Of a stretch of 64,000 bases of DNA, positions 1-13,301 are shown one piece after another. Numbering within the stretch: the first letter of the stretch is position 1; each line of letters begins with the position of its first letter. The position numbers were made by a program, and so were the translations under genes. The stretch comes from Nocardioides palaemonis (lineage in GTDB: Bacteria > Actinomycetota > Actinomycetes > Propionibacteriales > Nocardioidaceae), in NCBI RefSeq assembly GCF_018275325.1, contig NZ_JAGVQR010000001.1:124001-188000 (forward strand), in the 5' to 3' direction. The notes beneath the pieces were generated by a model. It searched no databases. It worked only from the letters and a program-made list of their open reading frames with translations, and was not told the origin of the DNA.

Positions 1-2
1 CC

Positions 3-476
3 GTGGTCATCGGTCTGCTCGGCGGGCTCGCCGTGCTCGTCGGGGTCAAGGCCGCCGGCATCGGCGAGGACTCCGGCACGAGCAGCGGCGGCGGCACGCC
101 GGCCACCTTCAACCTCCCGCGCCCGACCGACACCAGCACCATCGTCCCCACGCCGACCGACACGCCCAGCGCGACCGAGACCGGCACCGAGACGCCGAGC
201 CCGACCCAGGGGATCTCGCTGACCGCGACCCAGCAGTCGGTGAGCCCGATGCAGCAGATCCCGCTCACGGGGACCTACCAGGGCGGGGAAGGCGCGATCC
301 TGCAGGTCCAGCGCCTCGAGGACGGCGCGTGGGTGGACTTCCCGGTGACCATGTCGGTCAGCGGCGGCACCTTCTCGACCTACCTCCTGACGGGTCGCAC
401 CGGCGAGAACAAGTTCCGCGTGATCGACACCGACACCGACGCCACCTCCAACGAGGTCACGGTCACCGTCGGCTGA
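3..476 (+). CDS. C-terminal part of a membrane-anchored Thr/Pro-rich protein with an Ig-like end (5' truncated)
   Basis: The reading frame is open from the window edge, so this is probably the end of a longer protein. The visible part starts with a Gly/Val/Leu-rich segment that reads as one transmembrane helix, followed by about 60 residues rich in Thr, Pro and Ser (an extracellular stalk), then about 85 residues of alternating beta-like sequence resembling a bacterial Ig-like domain. The stalk suggests the C-terminal domain sits outside the cell. No enzyme motif is visible. It may be the tail of a receptor-like or kinase-type membrane protein whose cytoplasmic part lies outside the window. 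Its stop overlaps the convergent MFS gene by 14 bp. Confidence 0.55.
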   Translation: MVIGLLGGLAVLVGVKAAGIGEDSGTSSGGGTPATFNLPRPTDTSTIVPTPTDTPSATETGTETPSPTQGISLTATQQSVSPMQQIPLTGTYQGGEGAILQVQRLEDGAWVDFPVTMSVSGGTFSTYLLTGRTGENKFRVIDTDTDATSNEVTVTVG

Positions 477-1674
477 GCGCCGCCCGCTCGCGGTCCACCC
501 GACCGGTCCAGTGGGCGACCCACCCGGTGCCGGCGAGGGCCAGCCCGCCGACCACCAGGCACGCCGTCGCGAGCGGCGCGACGGCGGCGACGCCGCTGAC
601 CAGCAGCGGCCCGCCGCTGTTGCCGATGTCGCCGCACAGCCGCCACGCGCCCAGGAACTGCGGGCGCCCGTCGCTCGGCGACGCGTCGGCCCCGAGGGTC
701 ATCACGATGCCGGACCCCAGCCCGTTGCCGCACGCGATGAGCGCCATCACGAGCGCCACCGACGCCGCCGTGGTCGCGAGCGGCAGCACGAGGCAGGCGA
801 TCGCCATCGACAGCGTGACCGGCACGGCGACCACCCGCCGTCCACGGGTGTCCATCAGCCAGCCACCCGGCCACATGAAGGCCACGTCGAGCGCGGCCGC
901 CCCGGCGAAGATCAGCGACGTGGTCGAGGCGGACAGGCCGACGTGGTCGGCCCAGAGCGGCAGCAGGCTCTGCCGCAGCGAGCGGCTCATGCCGAGGACC
1001 ACGACCGCGCTGCCGAGCGTGGCGAGGACGCGTCGGTGCGTACGGATCACCGTCCACACCCCGAGGTGGCCCGACGCGCGGGCCGCGGCGCGCTTCTCCT
1101 CGCCGAGGTCCGGCATGGTGGCGGCGAGCAGCGCCGCGCAGACCGACATCGCGGCGCCGAGCCAGAACACGCTGGTCAGGTCGGTGAGCGCGATCAGCCC
1201 CGCCCCGAGCAGGGGTCCGACCAGCACGCCCACCCGGTAGGACCCGCCCAGCAGCGACATCCCGCGGGCCCGGTGCGACGCCGGGACCACGTCGATCATG
1301 AAGCCCTGCCGGCTGATCAGGAAGAGCGTCCAGCACACCCCGCTGAGCAGGACGCCGGCCGCCAGCCCGACCACCGACCCGGTGAGCGCGGCGAAGACCA
1401 TCGCGCACGCGTCGACGGCGCCCGCCGCCATCAGCGCTCGCCGCTCGCCGATCCGGGCGACCAGGGCACCGGCGGGCAGGCTGCCGAGCAGCTGGCCGAC
1501 GCCGAGCAGCGCGACCACCGCGGCGGCGGTGCTCACGTCGGCGCCGAGGTCGCGGGCCCGGAGCGCGAGCACCGGCATGATCGCGCCGTGGCCGACGGCC
1601 GAGACCACCGAGGGGCCGTAGGCGACGAGCGCGATGTCGCGGAAGCGGAACGCGACGTCCCCCGTGCTGGTCAC
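463..1674 (-). CDS. MFS transporter
   Basis: A protein of about 403 residues with the usual 12-helix pattern of the major facilitator superfamily. The loop after helix 2 carries the family signature (GALVARIGERRALM), and the rest is alternating hydrophobic segments and short Arg-rich loops. Substrate unknown; a drug or metabolite efflux role is the default guess. Two GTG starts are possible, 1680 and 1674. I chose 1674 because a TAGCGT hexamer at 1681-1686 would place the transcript start exactly on it, a leaderless pattern repeated in this window. It is divergent from the photolyase-like gene, with both promoters packed into about 50 bp. Confidence 0.85.
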   Translation of the reverse strand: MTSTGDVAFRFRDIALVAYGPSVVSAVGHGAIMPVLALRARDLGADVSTAAAVVALLGVGQLLGSLPAGALVARIGERRALMAAGAVDACAMVFAALTGSVVGLAAGVLLSGVCWTLFLISRQGFMIDVVPASHRARGMSLLGGSYRVGVLVGPLLGAGLIALTDLTSVFWLGAAMSVCAALLAATMPDLGEEKRAAARASGHLGVWTVIRTHRRVLATLGSAVVVLGMSRSLRQSLLPLWADHVGLSASTTSLIFAGAAALDVAFMWPGGWLMDTRGRRVVAVPVTLSMAIACLVLPLATTAASVALVMALIACGNGLGSGIVMTLGADASPSDGRPQFLGAWRLCGDIGNSGGPLLVSGVAAVAPLATACLVVGGLALAGTGWVAHWTGRVDRERAALSRR

Positions 1675-1680
1675 CCGCAC

Positions 1681-1686
1681 ACGCTA
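1681..1686 (-). promoter_or_regulatory. -10 element of the MFS gene
   Basis: TAGCGT on the minus strand. Seven bases after its end comes the GTG at 1674, predicting a leaderless mRNA. No clear -35 is visible. Confidence 0.45.
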
Positions 1687-1713
1687 CGCGGGAGCGGTGT
1701 CGGTCGCCGTGAC

Positions 1714-1719
1714 TAGTCT
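1714..1719 (+). promoter_or_regulatory. -10 element of the photolyase-like gene
   Basis: TAGTCT ends 7 bases before the A of the ATG at 1726, so the transcript would begin on the start codon. No Shine-Dalgarno sequence precedes this ATG, consistent with a leaderless message. Confidence 0.5.
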
Positions 1720-1725
1720 CACGGC

Positions 1726-2952
1726 ATGCCCGTGCTGCCCCCGCCCCCGGCGCTCGGCGACGGTGCGAGCACGGCCGACGTCGTCGACTGGGTGGCGAGC
1801 CACCTCGGCGACCTGACGCTCGAGGGACCCGACGGGGTCCGGGCCGGCGGGCTGCGCGGCGGCCAGCCCGCGGCCGACGCCGCGCTGGCGCTGCTCGACG
1901 TGCGGGGATACGCCCGCTCCCGCAACCAGGTGCTGCCGCGCTCGCGCCGGGGAGCGACCCGCATGTCGCCCTACGTGCGCCACGGCCTGGTGCTGCTGCC
2001 CGACCTCTGGGACGCGGTCGCCGACGCCCCCGCCCCCGACCGGCGGAAGTACCGCGACGAGCTGCTGTGGCAGGAGTACGCCCGCCACCTCTACGCCCGC
2101 GTCGGCCCCGACCTCGGCCGGGACCTGCGCCGGTCGCAGCCCCGGCCCCCGCAGCCGTGGACCGAGCCGTGGCCGCGGGAGATGGCGTGCCTCGACCACG
2201 CCGTCGGCGAGCTCCACGAGGACGGCTGGCTGGTCAACCAGACCCGCATGTGGCTGGCCTCGCAGTGGGCGGTGCGGGCCGGGCACGACTGGTGGCGCGG
2301 CGAGGACGAGATGTTCACCCACCTGCTCGACGGCTCGCGCGCGGCCAACCGGCTGGGCTGGCAGTGGACCGTCGGCACCGGCAGCGGCAAGCCCTACGGG
2401 TTCAGCCGCTGGCAGGTGGAGAAGCGCGCGCCCGAGCTGTGCCGCGCCTGCCCGCTCGCCGAGCGCTGCCCGATCCAGGCGTGGCCCGACGCGACCGCGG
2501 GCCCGGCGGCAGACGGCCCCGACCTCGGGAAGGGTCCGGTCCCGGCCGGTCCCGAGGTGCCCGAGGGAGAGGGCGGCGAGGTGGTCTGGCTGACCGCCGA
2601 GTCGCTCGGCGACGCCGACCCCGCGCTGGCCGCCGACCCCGACCGTCGCGCCGTCTTCGTGTTCGACGAGCCGCTGCTCGCCCGGCTGCGGCTGTCCGGC
2701 AAGCGACTGGTGTTCCTCGCCGAGACCCTCGGTGAGCTCGCCGCCACCCGCCCGGTCGAGGTGCGGCGCGGCGACGTCGTCGACGAGCTCGCCGGCCTCG
2801 CCCTCGCCGCGACCTGGACCCCGGTGCCCGGCTGGGCGCGGCGGGCCGCGAGGGTGCGGGTCGTCGAGCAGCACCCGTGGCCGTGGCTGGTGCGGCCGCG
2901 CCCGTCGACCGTGCGGTCGTTCAGCGCCTGGCGGAAGGGCTCCGGTCGCTGA
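1726..2952 (+). CDS. Photolyase/cryptochrome-like protein with reversed domain order
   Basis: 408 residues. The first ~260 match the helical FAD-binding half of photolyases: an RSRNQVLPRSRR-type segment (64-75), NQTRMWLASQW (171-181) and NRLGWQWTVGTGS (208-220), the last two being hallmark FAD-pocket regions. Three cysteines follow as C239-x2-C242-x5-C248, with another at C155, so a metal or Fe-S site is possible. Residues ~284-390 resemble the N-terminal alpha/beta photolyase domain (WLTAESLGDADPALAA, AVFVFDEPLL, then VEVRRGDVVDEL), which normally precedes the FAD domain. The order is therefore swapped relative to classical photolyases. Activity (DNA repair or light sensing) cannot be told from sequence. 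Probably expressed from a leaderless message. Confidence 0.8.
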   Translation: MPVLPPPPALGDGASTADVVDWVASHLGDLTLEGPDGVRAGGLRGGQPAADAALALLDVRGYARSRNQVLPRSRRGATRMSPYVRHGLVLLPDLWDAVADAPAPDRRKYRDELLWQEYARHLYARVGPDLGRDLRRSQPRPPQPWTEPWPREMACLDHAVGELHEDGWLVNQTRMWLASQWAVRAGHDWWRGEDEMFTHLLDGSRAANRLGWQWTVGTGSGKPYGFSRWQVEKRAPELCRACPLAERCPIQAWPDATAGPAADGPDLGKGPVPAGPEVPEGEGGEVVWLTAESLGDADPALAADPDRRAVFVFDEPLLARLRLSGKRLVFLAETLGELAATRPVEVRRGDVVDELAGLALAATWTPVPGWARRAARVRVVEQHPWPWLVRPRPSTVRSFSAWRKGSGR

Positions 2953-3011
2953 CGCGGACCACGTCGTCCACACCCGACCTTCGTCGGGTTCCGGGGGTGG
3001 GTGCCGGGTCG

Positions 3012-3017
3012 TAGGCT
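3012..3017 (+). promoter_or_regulatory. -10 element of the M3 peptidase gene
   Basis: TAGGCT lies 8 bases upstream of the GTG at 3026, predicting a leader of about two bases. Confidence 0.4.
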
Positions 3018-3025
3018 CGCCGACC

Positions 3026-4957
3026 GTGACCGACGACGTACGCACCGACGCCCCTGCCCCGCTCGCGCTGCCCGGTGGCGGTGACTGGCTCGGATGGGTG
3101 TCCGACCGGTGTGCGGGCTCCCTCGCCGACGCCGCCCGCCACGTGGAAAGGGTCAAGGCCGGCGGCGACGCCGTGGACGTCCTTGCCGCCTGGAACGACG
3201 CCGAGACCGCGATCGCCAACGCCGGCACCGTCTCGCTCTGGGCGGAGGTCCACCCCGAGCAGGCGGTGCGCGACCGCGCCGACGACCTCGGCCAGCAGGT
3301 CCAGCGCTACGTCACCGAGCTCGGCCAGGACCGCGAGCTCTTCGCGGTGCTCGACGCGCTGCCCACCGACGGTCTCGACGACGACGCACGCCGGGTCCTC
3401 GACCACAGCCTGCGCGACTTCCGCCGCGCCGGCGTCGACCGCGACGACGCGACCCGCGACCGGCTGCGCGAGCTCAGCGAGCGGTCCGTGCTCCTCTCCC
3501 AGGAGTTCGGCCGCACGATCCGCGACGACGTCCGGTCCGTGCGGCTCGCGCCCGAGCGGCTCGCCGGGCTGCCCGACGACTACCGCGAGGCCCACCCGGC
3601 CGGTGACGACGGCCTGGTCACCCTCACGACCGACTACCCCGACCTGGTGCCGTTCATGACCTTCGGCGCCGACGCCGACGCGCGCCGCGAGCTCGCGCTG
3701 GCGCAGACCAACGTCGCCTGGCCCGGCAACGACCAGGTCCTCCAGGACCTCTTCGCAGTGCGCCGCGAGACCGCCGCCCTGCTCGGCCACGACTCGTGGC
3801 CGGACTTCGACACCGAGGTGAAGATGGTCGGCTCGGGCGCGGCCGTGGCGGAGTTCATCGAGCGGATCAGCGCGCTCGCCGCCGACCGCGCCCGCGACGA
3901 GCTGGCCGTGCTGCTGGAGCGCAAGCAGGTCGACGACCCGTCGGCCACCACGGTCGAGACCTACGACCACCGCCACTACGCCGAGCTGGTGCGGCGCGAG
4001 CAGTACGACGTCGACGGCCAGGTCGTGCGGACCTACTTCGCCTTCGAGCAGGTCCGCCAGGGGCTGCTCGACGTGACCGGTCGGCTCTTCGGCCTCGAGT
4101 GGACCCCGGTCTCCCCGGCCGACGCCGGCGCCTGGCACGAGGACGTCGCCTCCTACGACGTCGGCCTCGACGGTCGGCGGATCGGCCGGATCCACCTCGA
4201 CCTGCACCCGCGCGAGGGCAAGTACAAGCACGCCGCACAGTTCGACCTGGTGCCCGGTGTCGCCGGCGTCCAGCTCCCGGAGGGCGTGCTGGTCTGCAAC
4301 TTCAGCCGCGGCCTGATGGAGCACGACGAGGTGGTCACCCTGTTCCACGAGTTCGGCCACCTCGTCCACCACGTGCTCGGCGGTCAGGGCGCGTGGGCCC
4401 GCTTCTCCGGGGTCGCCACCGAGTGGGACTTCGTCGAGGCCCCCAGCCAGATGCTCGAGGAGTGGGCCTGGGACGCCGACGTCCTCGCCACCTTCGCGCG
4501 CGACGCGTCCGGGCAGACCATCCCGGCGGAGCTGGTGGCCTCGATGCGCCGCGCCGACGCCTTCGGCAAGGGAGTCCACGCGGCCCAGCAGATGTCCTAC
4601 GCCGCCCGCTCCTACTTCTTCCACGCCGAGCAGCACGACGACCTCACCGCCTTGGGCGACGAGCTGCAGCGCCGGTACTCCGTCTTCCCGCCGCTCGCCG
4701 GCGCCCACATGCACTGCTCGTTCGGCCACCTCGACGGCTACTCGTCGGGCTACTACACCTACATGTGGTCGCTGGTCATCGCGAAGGACCTCTTCTCCGC
4801 CTTCGACGCCGACGACCTGTTCGCCCCCGAGATCGCCCACGCCTACCGCGACACGGTGCTTGCGATGGGTGGCCGCAAGGACGCCGCCGACCTGGTCGCC
4901 GACTTCCTGGGCCGGCCCTACTCCTTCGACGCCTGGGCGGCGTGGCTCGCCGAGTAG
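3026..4957 (+). CDS. M3 family oligopeptidase (oligoendopeptidase/thimet type)
   Basis: About 643 residues and no signal peptide, so a cytoplasmic zinc peptidase that trims short peptides. The zinc motif HEFGH is at residues 441-445 inside LFHEFGHLVHHVLGG, and a conserved glutamate region (EAPSQMLEEWAW) follows about 30 residues later, as the M3 family requires. The frame is open further upstream, but that extension overlaps the preceding gene and is Ser/Arg/Pro junk. The GTG at 3026 follows a TAGGCT hexamer and gives a normal acidic N-terminus. It is convergent with the secreted aminopeptidase gene, only 28 bp away. Family assignment is firm; substrate is not known. Confidence 0.93.
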   Translation: MTDDVRTDAPAPLALPGGGDWLGWVSDRCAGSLADAARHVERVKAGGDAVDVLAAWNDAETAIANAGTVSLWAEVHPEQAVRDRADDLGQQVQRYVTELGQDRELFAVLDALPTDGLDDDARRVLDHSLRDFRRAGVDRDDATRDRLRELSERSVLLSQEFGRTIRDDVRSVRLAPERLAGLPDDYREAHPAGDDGLVTLTTDYPDLVPFMTFGADADARRELALAQTNVAWPGNDQVLQDLFAVRRETAALLGHDSWPDFDTEVKMVGSGAAVAEFIERISALAADRARDELAVLLERKQVDDPSATTVETYDHRHYAELVRREQYDVDGQVVRTYFAFEQVRQGLLDVTGRLFGLEWTPVSPADAGAWHEDVASYDVGLDGRRIGRIHLDLHPREGKYKHAAQFDLVPGVAGVQLPEGVLVCNFSRGLMEHDEVVTLFHEFGHLVHHVLGGQGAWARFSGVATEWDFVEAPSQMLEEWAWDADVLATFARDASGQTIPAELVASMRRADAFGKGVHAAQQMSYAARSYFFHAEQHDDLTALGDELQRRYSVFPPLAGAHMHCSFGHLDGYSSGYYTYMWSLVIAKDLFSAFDADDLFAPEIAHAYRDTVLAMGGRKDAADLVADFLGRPYSFDAWAAWLAE

Positions 4958-4985
4958 GACCGGCCCGTCCCCTGGAAGGGTCCGG

Positions 4986-8535
<3,550 letters not shown>

Positions 8536-8547
8536 TGGGTTGTCCAA

Positions 8548-8746
8548 TCATGAGTTCGGGCCCGACGGGCACCGAGGAGGGATTGGGTCATGCAGACCAG
8601 TGCACAAGTTCGCAATCGGCGGATCAGCCGTCAATGGACGTCGAACTGCATGTTCGTGCATCGCGAGAACCTGCACGACACGCCGAGCGCGAGCGGCCGT
8701 TCGTCCGGTATCCGACCAGTCGGTGGGAATCCGTCGCGATGAGAGG
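8548..8746. other. Intergenic region upstream of the M4 protease
   Basis: About 200 bp between the M4 start and the stop of the SGNH hydrolase, both on the minus strand. It is less GC-rich than its surroundings and must hold the M4 promoter and any operators. I see no clear hexamer pair, terminator or RNA structure in it. Confidence 0.4.
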
Positions 8747-9457
8747 TCAGTCGTGGAGAACCGCTGGTCGCGTGGGCGTCGCGGCGGCGATTCGGTCGGC
8801 CACGGCGTCCCCGAACGCGACGTGGCCGTCGGTGGTGAGGTGGAGGCCGTCGTCGAGGTAGTCCAGCGCCAGGTCGCTGGTCTGGACATAGGGGACGCCG
8901 TACTCGGCGCTCAGGACGGCCAGCTGGTCGTCGACCCGCGGGACGGCGACCGCGCGCGCGGGCGCCGTCGCCGGGCCGACGACGACGACGTGCTGACCGG
9001 CAAGGTCGGCCATCAGCGCCCGGAAGCCGGCGTCGATCGCGGCGGCGGGCTGGTCGTAGTCGTTGAGCCCGCCCTCGACCACGACGAGGGACGGCCGGAC
9101 GCCGAGCGCGGTGGGCGCGCGGTCGTGGAACGACACCGCGCCGCACCCGCTCGCGCGGGCGCTGAAGCCGGAGCCCGAGAAGCCGGCGACGTGGACCTCG
9201 CCGTCGAGGCGGGCCGGCCACGACCGTGCGAGGTCGTCCTGGCCGAGACCGACCGACCACGAGTCGCCGATCACCAGCACGGGGGCGCCGCTGCCGGTCA
9301 CGAGGGCGGTGCGGGCGCGGGCGTCGGCGCGGTGGTCGCGGCAGCGGGTCTGGCCGGCGTCGGCGGTGTCGGCGATCCAGAACGCCATGAGGGCAGCGAG
9401 GACCACGGTGACGGCTGAGGCGCCGACGACCCGGCGCAGGTTCCCCCGATGGAGCAC
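8747..9457 (-). CDS. Secreted SGNH/GDSL-type hydrolase
   Basis: 236 residues from the GTG at 9457. The N-terminus is a membrane or signal segment (about residues 8-28), so the enzyme is exported or membrane-tethered. SGNH blocks are visible: GDSWSVGLG (nucleophile serine), a Gly in AGFSGSGFSA, GGLND (block III asparagine) and DGLHLT (Asp-His pair near the C-terminus). It probably hydrolyses an ester such as an acetyl or acyl group on a sugar or lipid. The open frame continues upstream, but that part is Arg/Pro-rich and overlaps the divergent promoter. The substrate cannot be inferred. Confidence 0.85.
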   Translation of the reverse strand: MLHRGNLRRVVGASAVTVVLAALMAFWIADTADAGQTRCRDHRADARARTALVTGSGAPVLVIGDSWSVGLGQDDLARSWPARLDGEVHVAGFSGSGFSARASGCGAVSFHDRAPTALGVRPSLVVVEGGLNDYDQPAAAIDAGFRALMADLAGQHVVVVGPATAPARAVAVPRVDDQLAVLSAEYGVPYVQTSDLALDYLDDGLHLTTDGHVAFGDAVADRIAAATPTRPAVLHD

Positions 9458-9564
9458 GAGGCAATTGTGCGGTGCCGGACACCTCCCTGACACCGGAACG
9501 ACCCTGAGATTTCCCCGACATCGGGGCCGCGTGGAAACCGGGCGCGCCCGGTGCGCCCACGGTC

Positions 9565-9570
9565 CTACGC
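9565..9570 (+). promoter_or_regulatory. -10 element of the GNAT gene at 9579
   Basis: TACGCT ends nine bases before the ATG at 9579, predicting an almost leaderless transcript. Confidence 0.4.
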
Positions 9571-9578
9571 TTCCGGCC

Positions 9579-10364
9579 ATGACGAGCGACCTCCTGGCGG
9601 CCTACGACGAGCAGCTGCGGCGCGAGGGCGAGGTGGGGCGCGCCGACGACCTCGTCGAGCACGGGCCCCTGCTGTGGGCGCGGTTCGACCACGGTGGCTT
9701 CGTCACCTACCGCGACCTCGGTGGCGCCGACGGCGGGGCGCTCGACGCGCTCGTCGCGGCCACGGTCGCCCACTTCCGTGACGACACGGACGTGGAGTCG
9801 TTCGAGTGGAAGACCCGCGGGCACGACCTGCCCGCCGACCTCGGCGAGCGGCTCGAGGCGCACGGCCTGGTTCCCGAGCCGCGGGAGACCGTCATGGTCG
9901 GCGAGGCCGCGCGGCTGGCGGTCGACGTCGAGCTCCCGGCCGACGTCGTCGTCCGCCGCATCGAGCCGGGCCCGGACGCCGAGGCCGACGTGAGGCGGAT
10001 GAAGCAGGCGCAGGACTCCGTCTTCGGCAACGGCCGCGGCCCCTCCGTGGAGTCGACGCTCGCCGAGCTGGCGTCGGACTCCTCCGAGCTGTGGATCGCC
10101 GAGGTCGGCGACCGCGTGGTCTGCGCCGGGCGGCTGACCCCGGTCGCCGGCACCGACTTCGCCGGCATCTGGGGCGGGTCGACGCTCCCGGAGCTCCGTG
10201 GCCGCGGCATCTACCGCGCCCTCGTCGCCGCCCGCGCCCGCGCGGCCCTCGACCGCGGGATCCACCTGATCCACTCCGACTGCACCGACATGTCGCGCCC
10301 GATCCTCGAGCGCTCCGGCCTCGTCGCCGTCACCACCACCACGCCGTACGTCTGGACCCGCTGA
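9579..10364 (+). CDS. GNAT family N-acetyltransferase
   Basis: 261 residues. The C-terminal half is a GNAT fold with the acetyl-CoA pyrophosphate loop LRGRGIYRALV, preceded by the core strand region GRLTPVAGTDFAGIWGGST. The N-terminal ~115 residues form an extra region found in a two-part subgroup of GNATs. Acceptor unknown. The ATG is chosen because it follows a TACGCT hexamer; the longer upstream frame runs through the divergent promoter. Neighbours are unrelated, so context gives no substrate hint. Confidence 0.85.
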   Translation: MTSDLLAAYDEQLRREGEVGRADDLVEHGPLLWARFDHGGFVTYRDLGGADGGALDALVAATVAHFRDDTDVESFEWKTRGHDLPADLGERLEAHGLVPEPRETVMVGEAARLAVDVELPADVVVRRIEPGPDAEADVRRMKQAQDSVFGNGRGPSVESTLAELASDSSELWIAEVGDRVVCAGRLTPVAGTDFAGIWGGSTLPELRGRGIYRALVAARARAALDRGIHLIHSDCTDMSRPILERSGLVAVTTTTPYVWTR

Positions 10365-10386
10365 AGATTCCGGCCGCCCGTCCGTC

Positions 10387-10524
10387 GTGGGGGTGGCGGC
10401 ACCCGACATCGGGAGGCGGTCGGGGGTTGTCGTCTGCCGCCAGGGTCGGCGGTTTCGGGGTGGGGGTGGCGGCACCCGACATCGGGAGGCGGTCGGGGGT
10501 TGTCGTCTGCCGCCAGGGTCGGCG
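10387..10524 (+). repeat. Two 65-bp direct repeats upstream of dnaK
   Basis: Positions 10387-10451 and 10460-10524 are identical over 65 bp, with an 8-bp spacer (73-bp period). Each unit has an 8-bp inverted repeat, TGGCGGCA with TGCCGCCA, enclosing about 37 bp, and an inner CCCGA-CA-TCGGG hairpin. The block lies between the GNAT gene and the HAIR operator. It may be a REP-like element, a terminator or a protein-binding site; no known family is recognised. Confidence 0.85.
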
Positions 10525-10599
10525 CCGACGGCCGTCCGAAAGTTTCCTCCCCGGATCGGGAACATCCGGCGCCCCCATGCGTTGAACCGGGTGATGAGA

Positions 10600-10620
10600 G
10601 TTGAGCCAGATCGACTCAAC
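10600..10620. promoter_or_regulatory. HAIR operator (HspR-binding) of the dnaK operon
   Basis: GTTGAG (10600-10605), 9 bases, CTCAAC (10615-10620). This fits the actinobacterial HAIR pattern, TTGAG-N9-CTCAA, bound by HspR. A weak promoter may follow (TTGCCA at 10625-10630, CAGGAT at 10648-10653). HspR is encoded at the end of the same operon, so autoregulation by repression, relieved in heat shock, is expected from the family. Confidence 0.85.
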
Positions 10621-10734
10621 TGTTTTGCCAGTCCGGACGATGCTTGTCAGGATGGGTCTCATCGGCGGGCGTACGCGCCCGTTCCCCAGACATCGACCCC
10701 GGACCCACCGGGGCGCAGCAGGAGGTAGACACAC

Positions 10735-12593
<1,859 letters not shown>

Positions 12594-12597
<4 letters not shown>

Positions 12598-13265
12598 CGC
12601 AGTCCGGCAGCGAGTCCTTCGGGGACGCGGCCGGCGAGATGGCCAACGAGACCGAGGTCGAGGCGCCCGTGGAGGGCGCCTCGGCCCCGGCCGGCCACCC
12701 GGACGCCCAGCCCGAGACCCCGCCCGAGACCCAGCCCGACACCCACGCCGAGGAGACCAGCGGCGTGGACAACTGGCTGGAGGAGGGCGGCCCGCTGGAG
12801 CCGCAGGACGTCGCGGAGACCGATCAGGTCGCCGCGTCCGCGGACGTGCAGCTCGCCGAGCGCACGGCCGACCTGCAGCGGCTCCAGGCCGAGTACGCCA
12901 ACTACCGCAAGCGCGTCGACCGCGACCGCCAGATGGTGGCCGAGAACGCCACCTTCCGCGTCCTCTCGCCGATCATCGAGGTGCTCGACACGATCGACCG
13001 GGCTCGCGAGCACGAGGAGATCGACGGTGGCTTCAAGGCCGTCGCCGACCAGCTGACCGGCGTGGTGACCAACCTCGGCCTCACCCGGTTCGGCACCCCC
13101 GGCGACGCGTTCGACCCCAACCTGCACGAGGCGCTGAGCCACCTGGGCACCGACGCGGAGGTCACCGTGCCGACCTGCAAGCACATCGCCAAGGCCGGCT
13201 ACAAGATCGGCGACCGGGTGGTCCGCGCCGCCCAGGTGCTGGTCGTCGACCCGGTCGACGCCTGA
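12594..13265 (+). CDS. grpE: Nucleotide exchange factor GrpE
   Basis: 223 residues. The first ~80 are acidic, rich in Glu, Pro and Thr and probably disordered. Then comes the coiled-coil and beta-wing GrpE core ([19 protein letters not shown] and later [16 protein letters not shown]). It releases ADP from DnaK and resets the chaperone cycle. The GTG start overlaps the dnaK stop as GTGA, indicating translational coupling. The N-terminal tail is longer than in E. coli GrpE, as is common in actinobacteria. Confidence 0.97.
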
Positions 13266-13301
13266 TCCCACACCCACCACCGACGGAGAGGAGGTTCACC
13301 C

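Noticed and set aside
9458..9580. Longer N-terminus for the SGNH hydrolase
   Set aside because: The added residues are Arg/Pro-rich, precede the signal segment and would overlap the divergent GNAT start.
10387..10524. CIRCE element for HrcA
   Set aside because: The CIRCE sequence TTAGCACTC-N9-GAGTGCTAA is absent; control is through the HAIR site instead.
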